DNA of 64,000 nt from Actinophytocola sp044466355 (lineage in GTDB: Bacteria > Actinomycetota > Actinomycetes > Mycobacteriales > Pseudonocardiaceae). The stretch is from contig NZ_JBITMQ010000001.1 in NCBI RefSeq assembly GCF_044466355.1, positions 124,001 to 188,000 on the forward strand, written 5' to 3'. The first letter of the stretch is position 1. The number at the start of each line of letters is the position of its first letter. Under the pieces are notes generated by a model. The model worked only from the letters and a program-made list of their open reading frames with translations, was not told the DNA's origin and did not search any database. Of this stretch, positions 38,701-45,603 are shown one piece after another. Position numbers and translations under genes: made by a program.

Positions 38701-41045
38701 TCGCCTCCGTCGGTCTCGACGACGACTTCTTCGACCTCGGCGGCCACTCCCTGCTCGCCATCGCCGTCCTGGCCCGCCTGCGCGACGCGCACGGCATCAC
38801 CGGGATCGCCGTGATGGACCTGTTCGGCCACCCCACGGTCCGCAGTCTCGCCACCATCGCCGACGGACCCGACCGCGGTGCGCGGCCGCTGCTGTACGAG
38901 CTGACCCCGCCGGTGGACCCGGCGCGGCGGGCGTGCTCGTACGTGTGCGTGCCCTACGGCGGCGGTCTCGCGACGGTCTTCCAGCCTCTGGCCGACGCCC
39001 TGCCGCCCGGGCACTCGCTGTACTCGGTGGCGATTCCCGGCCACGACGTCGGCGTGGCCGACGAGGAGCTGCCCTTCGACGAGCTGGTGGCGCGGTGCGT
39101 CGCCGAGATCCAGGAGCGGGTGCGCGGTCCGCTGGTGCTGTACGGCCACTGCGTCGGCGGCGCGCTGCTGGCGGGCATCGCGCGGGAGCTGGAGGCGCTC
39201 GGCCGCCCGATCGAGGCGGTCTACGCGGGCGGGGTCTTCCCGACCGCTCGTCCCGGCGGGCTGCTCGGCCGCCTCGTCGACTGGGTGGACGAGCGCGGCG
39301 CCGACCGGGGGTACGAGAACTTCCTGCGGTCCATCGGCGCCGAGCTGGGCGACATGGACCCGGCGCAGGTGGACCGCTTCGTGCACCACGTCCGGCGGGA
39401 GGCGGCCGTCGGCGCGGAGGCGTTCACGCGCTGGCTCGACGAGGCGCCCGTCGACGTGCGCGCCCCGGTGATCTCGGTGGTGGGCAGCCACGACGTGCTC
39501 ACCGAGTACCACGAGGAGCGGTACCGGGAGTGGGGCTTCCTCGGCGGGACCACCGCGCTGGTGGTGCTCGACGAGGCGGGCCACTACTTCGTCAACCACC
39601 GCGCCGACGAGCTGGCGGAGATCGTCACGCGCACCCACCGCGAGCTGGCCGGCCCGGCGCCTGCCGGTGACCGCTGGCGGCTCGCGGCGGTCAGCAGGCC
39701 GGGGGACACGGCCACCGCGCCCGCCGGGGAGGTCCAGCCCGGGGTGCGCCGTTTCCTCGCGGTCGCCGCGGGACAGCTCATCTCGCTGACCGGCTCGGCG
39801 CTGACGCAGTGGGCGGTGCCGGTGTGGGTGTACCTGACGACCGGCTCGCTGCTGTGGTTCGGCCTGGCCGGGCTGATCGCGTACCTGCCCGCGCTGCTGA
39901 CCCTGCCGGTCGCGGGCGCGGTCGCGGACCGCTACGACCGGCGCAGGGTGCTGATCCTGGCCTGCCTGGTGTCCGCCGGGGTCGAAGGCCTCCTGGCGGT
40001 GTTGCTGTGGACCGACGGGTACTCCCTCGGCACGGTCTACGTACTCGTCTCGGTCCTCGGCGCGGCCTCGGTCTTCCAGCGCATCGCCTTCCTGGCCGCG
40101 ATCCCGCAGGTGATGCCCAAGCGGTACCTGGGCCACGCGAACGGCATCGCGCAGCTCGCGAGCGGCATGTCCGCGCTCGCGGTGCCGTTGCTGGCCGCCG
40201 GTCTGCTGGCCGCGGTCGGGCTGACCGGCGTGCTCCTGATCGACATCGTGAGCTACGTGTTCGCGCTCGGTGTGCTCGTCGCGGTGCGGTTCCCGGCGCT
40301 GATGGGCCGCCGCCGCAAGGAGACCTTCCTCGCCGAGCTGGTCGGCGGGGTGCGGATGGCGTGGGCCGACCGGGGTTTCCGCGCCATGCTCGGGTTCTTC
40401 ACCCTCTACAACCTGTGCCTGTCCACGCTGTTGCTGGTGCCGCCGCTGGTGCTGGCGTTCGGCACGATGGGCCAGGTCGGCCAGGTGGCGTTCGCGGAGG
40501 CCGCGGGCACTGTGCTGGGCGGGCTGGTGATCGCCGTGTGGGGCGGCCCGACCCGCCACCGCATGCCCGCGATCATCGGCATCGCGTTCGGCGTCGCGTG
40601 CTGCCTCGTGCTGAGCGGCCTGCGGCCCGAGCTGGCGCTGGTCGCGGCGGGCAGCTTCGGCATCGGCCTCGGGCTCGGCCTGCACAACGGCATCTACCTG
40701 TCGATCATCCAGGTGAAGGTGCCGCAACGGTTCCACGGCCGGGTCCTGGCGACGATCCAGACGCTGACGTGGGCGACGCTGCCGCTCGGGTTCGCCGTCC
40801 TGGTGCCCGCGAGCGGAGCGTTCCTGGAGCCGTTGTTCACCCCGGGCGGTGCGCTCGCCGGGTCGGTCGGCGCCGTCATCGGCACCGGGCCCGGCCGAGG
40901 GCTCGCGTTCGCGATGATCGTGGCGGGGCTGGTGCTGGCGGTGGTGGCGCTCGGGGCGTACCGGTTCCGGCGGCTGCGGCTGCTGGACGTCCTCACTCCC
41001 GACGCCCCCGCCGACGCGGCCGTGTGGTCACCGGGGGAGCGGTAG
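35790..41045 (+). CDS. Terminal NRPS fused to an exporter: C-A(Ser)-T-TE-MFS
   Basis: 1751 residues. The C domain (LLVAHHAVVDGTAL) is followed by an A domain whose pocket reads Asp-Val-Trp-His-Val-Ser-Leu-Val-Asp, a well-established serine code. The carrier Ser is in LGGHSLLAI near residue 987. The thioesterase (about 1030-1300) has Cys1121 in YGHCVGGALL where Ser is usual, with the catalytic His in DEAGHYFVNH. From about 1313 to 1730 comes an MFS transporter of about 12 hydrophobic segments with the loop GAVADRYDRRRVL. The fusion couples release to export at the membrane. Its 3' end overlaps the convergent LanB-like gene by 18 bp. NRPS-MFS fusions are known among actinobacteria, but I cannot say how common. 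Confidence 0.94.
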   Translation: MTEVEAGAAPAEADDLFVVPASYAQERVWFTDQLSAGRPLFNVVDRIILPSGADAGTARAALAEVVDRHETLRTALRLEDGGLCQVVHPALAVELPVADLTGLTDEARANACTDAIAEYARADLPVDGFPLWRARLLRLDATTWWLLLVAHHAVVDGTALLNLRAEVLELCAAAVEHRAPELPDLPVQYADHAVWERERLGDGTARMAELLAYWRDALAGLPAVHSLATDHPRPAVRGFAGADARREVPSRVWARLPELTGAVAASPFMVLLSAFAATLHRQGGGDDIVVGLPVAGRDRAEAQPLLGMFVNVLVLRIDVSGNPPFRELVRRVRRTVLDAWEHQDMPFQKLVEDLAPGREAGVPPLYQITFNHLPTGRGSAFGVAADDLALEVAGTEVRLEYDTALFDDATAQGMADRYLRLLTAAVTDPDTRVGDLPVAAPDELARVLVEWNATGGSPPDTTLHDLVAAQARRTPGAVAVSDEDGGLTYAELDAAADAVARRLTRHGAGPETVVAVHAPRSTALVVGLLGVLKAGAAYLPLDPDLPAERLAFMLADAGAPLILTDGLPPDADVPATVLPLSDVEGAEMALQPAGPGNAAYVIYTSGSTGRPKGVVNTHAGIVNRLRWMQDAFALGPDDTVLHKTPIGFDVSVWEIFWPLTTGARMVLARPGGHRDPGHLWEVMARHRVTTVHFVPSMLDVFLSGSGAGDLPALARIVCSGEELPLDLARRCVALLPGAELHNLYGPTEAAVDVTAWHCAPAALSSVSRVPIGAPITGVRTYVLDERQRPVPVGVAGQLYLGGVQVARGYHGRPALTAERFVPDPFGPPGGRLYATGDVARWRHDGTLEFLGRADDQVKLRGLRIEPGEIAAVLREQPGVAAAAVVVREQRLVAYLTGDAAVADLREALRRGLPEYMVPSAFVTLDALPLSPNGKLDRVALPAPTISTESTAAPETATQRVVASVWQDVLGVASVGLDDDFFDLGGHSLLAIAVLARLRDAHGITGIAVMDLFGHPTVRSLATIADGPDRGARPLLYELTPPVDPARRACSYVCVPYGGGLATVFQPLADALPPGHSLYSVAIPGHDVGVADEELPFDELVARCVAEIQERVRGPLVLYGHCVGGALLAGIARELEALGRPIEAVYAGGVFPTARPGGLLGRLVDWVDERGADRGYENFLRSIGAELGDMDPAQVDRFVHHVRREAAVGAEAFTRWLDEAPVDVRAPVISVVGSHDVLTEYHEERYREWGFLGGTTALVVLDEAGHYFVNHRADELAEIVTRTHRELAGPAPAGDRWRLAAVSRPGDTATAPAGEVQPGVRRFLAVAAGQLISLTGSALTQWAVPVWVYLTTGSLLWFGLAGLIAYLPALLTLPVAGAVADRYDRRRVLILACLVSAGVEGLLAVLLWTDGYSLGTVYVLVSVLGAASVFQRIAFLAAIPQVMPKRYLGHANGIAQLASGMSALAVPLLAAGLLAAVGLTGVLLIDIVSYVFALGVLVAVRFPALMGRRRKETFLAELVGGVRMAWADRGFRAMLGFFTLYNLCLSTLLLVPPLVLAFGTMGQVGQVAFAEAAGTVLGGLVIAVWGGPTRHRMPAIIGIAFGVACCLVLSGLRPELALVAAGSFGIGLGLGLHNGIYLSIIQVKVPQRFHGRVLATIQTLTWATLPLGFAVLVPASGAFLEPLFTPGGALAGSVGAVIGTGPGRGLAFAMIVAGLVLAVVALGAYRFRRLRLLDVLTPDAPADAAVWSPGER

Positions 41046-43355
41046 CGCGGGATCGCGGATCTGCAGGCGCAGCTCCGAGGTGTACCGGTGGCCGCGCGCG
41101 TCGGTGAGCCAGGCGTCGCCGGGGCCCGGCAGCAGCTCGGTGACCGTCAGGACCGCGCCGTCGCCCGCCTTCGTGCGGGCGGACCGCAGCAGCGTGCACA
41201 GCAGCCGGGTGTAGACCGGGCTGGTCAGGTCGAGGAAGCAGGGTTTGAGCTCGGTGTCGACGCGGACGAACACCTGCTCGGGCAGGCCGAGCGCCCGGCG
41301 CCAGCGGCGGACCGCGAGGTAGCGGTCCCGGTCGCCGGTCACGCCGGCCAGCCCGGTCTCGCCGACCGTGGCCCGCCAGGTCTCCCGGACCAGCACCAGG
41401 CCGTCGACGGTGACCCTCGGGGTGTGCCCCGCCGTGCCCGCGAGCTTCCAGGTGTCCCACGCCTGGTAGTCGAAGAGCTGGGCGAACATGTCGAGAACCG
41501 GCCACTGCCGCCCGTCGTCCGCGCGCACCCGCAGACCGTGCGGTCCGGGGACGACGGTGAGCGCGGTGACCGGCACCAGCCTGCCGGGGTCCGCGCCGGG
41601 CGCGGGTACGAACCCGAGTTGCACGTCGTGTGGCCCGTGCAGCCACTCGGCGTTCCTGGCCGAGTGGCGCGGCCAGTCGGCGGGCAGCAGCAGCCGGACC
41701 CGCCCGTCCGGCAGGTCGTCGGCCATGGCGGCGACCAGCGCGGCCGGATCCCCGTGGCCCAGCGAGAAGAAGTGGGTGTCGAACGCGGGCATCGCGATGT
41801 GCAGCTCGCCGAGCACCACGGTGAACTCGCCGCGCGCCAGGGCGTCCCGGTCGGTGGCACAGAGCTGCAGGTCCGGGCTGTGCACGCGGGCACCGGCCCA
41901 CCCGGGTGCGTCGGCGGGGAAGGCGGCGGCCACCCGCTCGCCCAGCTCGGCAGTGGACAGCCGCAGTTCACGCGTGCCGGGCGGGACGTCCGCCAGGCGC
42001 AGCACGCCGCGCCAGCGGGCGAGGAAGTCCTCGGTCACCGCCGCGGCGGGGGAGCCCGCGCCGAACACCACGCCCTGGGCGAGGCCCCAGAGGTCGGCGA
42101 GCGGGACCTCCTCGGCGCCGGTTTCGGCGGCCAGGTCGTCGTACAGGCCGCGCAGCGCGTGCTCGTAGGCGTGCCCGATCGCCGCGGTCAGCCAACGGGC
42201 GGAACGCAGCAGCGGCTCCAGCGGGGTGAGCCGCCGCAGGACCTCGTCGCCGAAGGCGATGTCGAGGTCCCGCGCGGTGTCCAGGTGGCACAACGTGCGG
42301 CCGGCGTAGGGCTCGCCGGGGCGGCGGCGGGCGGACTTCCCGGTCAGCGCGGCGAACCGCTCGTCGAGCGCGGCCATGGCGGCCGCCAGCTCGTCCGGAC
42401 CGGGCGCGTCCCGCACCGCGTCGCGGTGGGCGGACAGCGCGTCCAGCTCATCGAGCGCCCAGGCACGCGCGTCCCGGTCGTCGACGTCGGCGAGCTGTGC
42501 CCGCAGCGCGTCCTCCGCGGAGAGGTCCAGCGGTAGGTCGAAGCCGACCCGGAGCACCCCGCGGGCGACCAGCTCGGTCACCTGGACGTGCACGTCCGCG
42601 GCCCGCCGGAAACCGGTGTCGGCGTCGGAATCGGTCACCAGGTCGGTGACGAGGTCGGCCACCCGGCACCGCCGGGCCGCCAGCGCCAGCAGCCGCGCGG
42701 TGGGCGGGGACAGCGGCTGCGGCGGCCGGTGCGGGGTCAGCAGGTCAGCCCCGCGGACCGTGAGGTGCGGCTGGAGCCGCACCGGCAGCCACGGCGCGAC
42801 CCGAGGGTCCGCCGCGATCCGCTCGCCGATCGCGACCAGGGCCCACCACTCGAAGAACACGTGGCGCCCGCGCACCAGACCCGGTCCCGGTGTCGCGGAC
42901 ACGGTCTGCGCGCCCGCGCCGATCTCGCCCCAGCACATCGGGCCGAAGAAGCCGACGGTGTCGTTCTTGAGGCAGTACCGCTGCCAGTACCGCGCGACGA
43001 GGTCCTCGCGGGTGCGTCGCCTGCGTTCGGTGCGGACCGCGTCCCGGCCGTCCCGCAGCACACTGGCCACCGCGCTCAGCGCGCCGGGGTTCTGCCACGT
43101 CAGCGCGGTGCGGAACGCGGGGTCGGCGGCGGTGTCGTGGACCGCGGCGGTCAGGGCACGGGAGGCGGCCTCGAACGCCGCGCCCAGCTCCTCCTCGGTG
43201 GCGGCCCCGTCGAGGAACCGGTCGACGACCGCGGCCAGGGCCGGGGCGGCGAAGCGGGCCATGCCCGTCACCGGGAAACCTGCCGACCGGACCAGCGCCG
43301 AACGCCACACCTGCCACCCCGTGCCCGGCAACTCGGTGCGGTGCTCGTCGATCAC
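41028..43355 (-). CDS. LanB-like protein 2 (glutamylation domain only)
   Basis: 775 residues, a clear paralogue of the 29024 protein: both open with a Trp-x-Val-Trp-Arg segment then LVRSAGFP, and share a TIGFFGP or TVGFFGP segment, an LCH-containing RDLDV/RDLDI helix, and a C-terminal TELKP-DLTSP. It likewise lacks the elimination domain. GTG 43355 is chosen because it aligns with the start of paralogue 1 and because a TATCAT -10 ends 6 nt upstream, implying a leaderless message. It converges on the NRPS-MFS gene and diverges from the KAS III gene with only 18 bp between start codons. Two copies may act on two substrates or form a heterodimer; PEARL-like use of aminoacyl-tRNA is inferred. Confidence 0.87.
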   Translation of the reverse strand: MIDEHRTELPGTGWQVWRSALVRSAGFPVTGMARFAAPALAAVVDRFLDGAATEEELGAAFEAASRALTAAVHDTAADPAFRTALTWQNPGALSAVASVLRDGRDAVRTERRRRTREDLVARYWQRYCLKNDTVGFFGPMCWGEIGAGAQTVSATPGPGLVRGRHVFFEWWALVAIGERIAADPRVAPWLPVRLQPHLTVRGADLLTPHRPPQPLSPPTARLLALAARRCRVADLVTDLVTDSDADTGFRRAADVHVQVTELVARGVLRVGFDLPLDLSAEDALRAQLADVDDRDARAWALDELDALSAHRDAVRDAPGPDELAAAMAALDERFAALTGKSARRRPGEPYAGRTLCHLDTARDLDIAFGDEVLRRLTPLEPLLRSARWLTAAIGHAYEHALRGLYDDLAAETGAEEVPLADLWGLAQGVVFGAGSPAAAVTEDFLARWRGVLRLADVPPGTRELRLSTAELGERVAAAFPADAPGWAGARVHSPDLQLCATDRDALARGEFTVVLGELHIAMPAFDTHFFSLGHGDPAALVAAMADDLPDGRVRLLLPADWPRHSARNAEWLHGPHDVQLGFVPAPGADPGRLVPVTALTVVPGPHGLRVRADDGRQWPVLDMFAQLFDYQAWDTWKLAGTAGHTPRVTVDGLVLVRETWRATVGETGLAGVTGDRDRYLAVRRWRRALGLPEQVFVRVDTELKPCFLDLTSPVYTRLLCTLLRSARTKAGDGAVLTVTELLPGPGDAWLTDARGHRYTSELRLQIRDPALPLPR

Positions 43356-43373
43356 CGCGTCATGATAGGCACC
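43356..43373. promoter_or_regulatory. Compact bidirectional leaderless promoter core
   Basis: Only 18 bp separate the divergent start codons GTG 43355 (-) and ATG 43374 (+). On the - strand TATCAT (43367-43362) ends 6 nt before GTG. On the + strand CATGAT (43361-43366) ends 7 nt before ATG. The two -10-like hexamers overlap by five bases. Neither gene has a ribosome site, which fits leaderless transcription both ways. -35 boxes would lie inside the opposite gene and none is convincing. Confidence 0.45.
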
Positions 43374-44390
43374 ATGACCTTCGGACTGGTCTCCTTCGGG
43401 GAGGCGCTCGGCGAACCGGCGGCGGTGGCCGACGTGGTCGCCGAGTACACCGACGACGTGCACCGGGTCCTCGGCCACGGCTACGAAACGGTGCACCGGT
43501 GCCCGCCGGAGACCGGCCTCACCGACCTCGCGGTGGCGGCAGGTACGGCGGCACTGAAGGCGGCCGACGTCCCGGCGGCCGAGGTGGACCTGGTGGTCCT
43601 GGCGGTCACCGACGTCGTCGAGTACGTGTACTGGGACGCGGCCGCGGAGCTGTGCCACCGCCTCGGCGCGACGCGGGCCGAGGCGGTGCTGCTCACCCAG
43701 GCCTGCACCACCGGCGTGGTCAGCCTCGACACCGTCGCGGGCCGGTTCGCCACCCACCCCGGCTACCGCACCGCGCTGGTCGTCGCGGCGAACCGCACCT
43801 GCGAGGCGTACTGGAACCGGATGGACGTCCAGCCGATGGTGTTCTCCGACGGCGCGGTCGGAGTGGTGGCCCGGCGCGACCACCCGTCCCTGCGGTGGCT
43901 GGCGACCGAGGTGGCCACCGACGGCCGGTACGCGCGCTTCTACCGGATGGACGAGGGCGGCGCGGCGGCTCCGTTCGACGGGTCGGCCGCGGACGAGCCG
44001 CCGCGCGTGCGGGACGTCTGGGACGTCATGGAGTTCTTCGACTACGACGCCGAGGTCTTCCAGGGCTTCGCGCGGGAGCTCGACGAGCGGGCCGTGCGGG
44101 TCACCGAGCGGGCGTGCGCACGCGCCGGGACCGCTGTCACGGACCTGGCACGGCTGGTCCTGGTGAACGACAACGCCCGCGCGATGACCTCGCTCGCCGA
44201 CGCGTTCGGCGTCCCGCTGTCGCGCACGAACCGGGACCTGGCCGCCCGGCACGGCCACCTCGGCGCCGCGGACCAGCTGTTCTGCCTCGGCAGGCACGTC
44301 GCCTCGGGCGAGCTGCGGCCCGGGGAGAAGGTGGCGCTGGTGTCGATGGGCCGCGGGATGCACTGGGCCTGCACGGTTCTTGAGGTCTGA
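43374..44390 (+). CDS. KAS III-like acyltransferase/condensing enzyme
   Basis: 338 residues from ATG 43374 (ATG 43362 is possible). The thiolase-fold nucleophile is Cys111 in LTQACTTGVVSLD. The FabH His (HQAN motif) position reads NDNARAM, and the FabH Asn position has a His (RHGHLGAADQL). This rearranged triad resembles KAS III relatives that transfer acyl groups (ChlB3 and CerJ types, Cys-His-Asp) rather than condense them. It stands immediately before an ACP and PDH-like genes. Likely role: moving an acyl group from the ACP at 44471 onto an NRPS/PKS carrier or onto a hydroxyl or amine of the product. Family is firm; the reaction is inferred. Confidence 0.88.
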   Translation: MTFGLVSFGEALGEPAAVADVVAEYTDDVHRVLGHGYETVHRCPPETGLTDLAVAAGTAALKAADVPAAEVDLVVLAVTDVVEYVYWDAAAELCHRLGATRAEAVLLTQACTTGVVSLDTVAGRFATHPGYRTALVVAANRTCEAYWNRMDVQPMVFSDGAVGVVARRDHPSLRWLATEVATDGRYARFYRMDEGGAAAPFDGSAADEPPRVRDVWDVMEFFDYDAEVFQGFARELDERAVRVTERACARAGTAVTDLARLVLVNDNARAMTSLADAFGVPLSRTNRDLAARHGHLGAADQLFCLGRHVASGELRPGEKVALVSMGRGMHWACTVLEV

Positions 44391-44406
44391 CCGGCCCGTC
44401 GCTGTC

Positions 44407-44437
44407 TTGACACGGTGGCGTCGCCGCTGCCTACGAT
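44407..44437 (+). promoter_or_regulatory. Sigma-70-type promoter before the ACP operon
   Basis: TTGACA at 44407-44412 is a perfect -35. TACGAT at 44432-44437 fits the TAnnnT -10, at a long 19-nt spacing. It lies in the 80-bp gap after the KAS III gene and would drive ACP, E1alpha and E1beta-E2. Confidence 0.5.
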
Positions 44438-44470
44438 CACGCCCGGTCCCGCCATGGAAAAGGGGTGTCG

Positions 44471-44704
44471 ATGCCGAGTCGGCTCGCGCAGCTCGTCGCC
44501 GACGTGCTCGAGATCCCCGTCGCCGAGATCAGGTCCGACACCGGGCCCGCCACCACCGCCGAGTGGGTGAGCCTGAAGCACCTGCAGATCGTCGCGGCCG
44601 TGGAGGACGCGTACCGGGTGTCCTTCACCCCGAGGGAGATCCGGGCCATCCGGTCGGTGGGGGACCTGAGCGAGTTCCTGCGCGGCAGGGACGTCGCCGA
44701 ATGA
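44471..44704 (+). CDS. Discrete acyl carrier protein
   Basis: 77 residues from ATG 44471 with AAGGGG 6 nt upstream. The carrier helix II motif is EWVSLKHLQIVAAVEDAY, with the phosphopantetheine-accepting Ser in WVSL. The C-terminal half FTPREIRAIRSVGDLSEFL is typical of ACPs. Such discrete ACPs with the EW-S-L-H motif carry unusual two- or three-carbon units. The gene overlaps the E1alpha start as ATGA, so it probably receives the acyl group made by the PDH-like complex. Confidence 0.9.
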   Translation: MPSRLAQLVADVLEIPVAEIRSDTGPATTAEWVSLKHLQIVAAVEDAYRVSFTPREIRAIRSVGDLSEFLRGRDVAE

Positions 44705-45603
44705 GCCTCCCACCCGGCCGATTACCCGACGACGACCTCGACCTCGCGGTGCTGATCCGGCGCTTCGAGGAGCGGGTGCTGCGGTTGTTCGCCGCCGGCG
44801 AGGTCAGCGGCACCACGCACACCTGCCTCGGCCAGGAGTACGTACCGGTGGCGCTCGCGCCGTTGCTGGCCGGGGACTTCGTGTTCAGCAACCACCGCGG
44901 CCACGGCCACTACCTCGCCCACTGCGGCGACCCGAAGGGTCTGCTGGCCGAGCTGACGGGCCGCGAGGGCGGCGTGTGCGGCGGGGTCGGCGGCAGCCAG
45001 CACCTGCGGCGGGACCGCTTCCTGTCCACCGGCGTGCAGGGCGAGAGCGTGCCCGCCGCGGTCGGGGTCGCGCTGCACTACAAGCACACCCGGCAGGCGC
45101 GGATCGCCGCCGCGTACGTCGGCGACGGCACCTGGGGCGAGGGCGCGGTGTACGAGGCGCTCAACATGGCGGCGCTGTGGCGGGTACCGCTGCTGGTGGT
45201 CGTCGAACACAACCGCATCGCCCAGTCCACGCCGACCGAAAACCAGCTCGCGGGCACCATTCCCGACCGCGCCGCCGCCTTCGGCGTCAGCGTCAGCGAG
45301 ACGGACTCGACCGACATCACCACGATCCGCGCCGAGGCGGCGCCGCACGTGGCCAGCGTCCGCGACAGCCACACCCCGCACGTGCTGGTGGCCCACACCA
45401 CCCGGCTCGGCCCGCACAGCAAGGGCGACGACACCCGCCCGGCCGAGGAGGTCGCCAGGCTGTGGGCGCAGGACTGGCTCGCCGGCTACGCCCGCCGCTT
45501 CCCCGCGCAGTTCGAGGATGCGGACGAGCGGGCCCGGCAGCGGGTGGACGCCGTGGTGGCGGAGGTTCTGGCCCGCCCGCTCGCGGCGGGGAGCGCGCGG
45601 TGA
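44701..45603 (+). CDS. Pyruvate/2-oxoacid dehydrogenase E1 alpha-like subunit
   Basis: 300 residues. The thiamine-diphosphate motif is visible as GDGTWGEGAVYEALNMAAL followed by VVEHNRIAQST, and the HRGHGHYLA segment matches the E1alpha active site. With the following E1beta it would form an alpha2beta2 E1 that decarboxylates a 2-oxo acid or cleaves a ketose, handing a two-carbon unit to the lipoyl arm. Clustered PDH-like enzymes with an ACP are known to load a hydroxyethyl/glycolyl unit in naphthyridinomycin and quinocarcin biosynthesis. The substrate here (pyruvate versus ketose phosphate) cannot be read. Confidence 0.92.
   Translation: MSLPPGRLPDDDLDLAVLIRRFEERVLRLFAAGEVSGTTHTCLGQEYVPVALAPLLAGDFVFSNHRGHGHYLAHCGDPKGLLAELTGREGGVCGGVGGSQHLRRDRFLSTGVQGESVPAAVGVALHYKHTRQARIAAAYVGDGTWGEGAVYEALNMAALWRVPLLVVVEHNRIAQSTPTENQLAGTIPDRAAAFGVSVSETDSTDITTIRAEAAPHVASVRDSHTPHVLVAHTTRLGPHSKGDDTRPAEEVARLWAQDWLAGYARRFPAQFEDADERARQRVDAVVAEVLARPLAAGSAR

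Noticed and set aside
44465..44470. GTG start for the ACP gene
   Set aside because: It overlaps the AAGGGG ribosome site; ATG 44471 has proper spacing.
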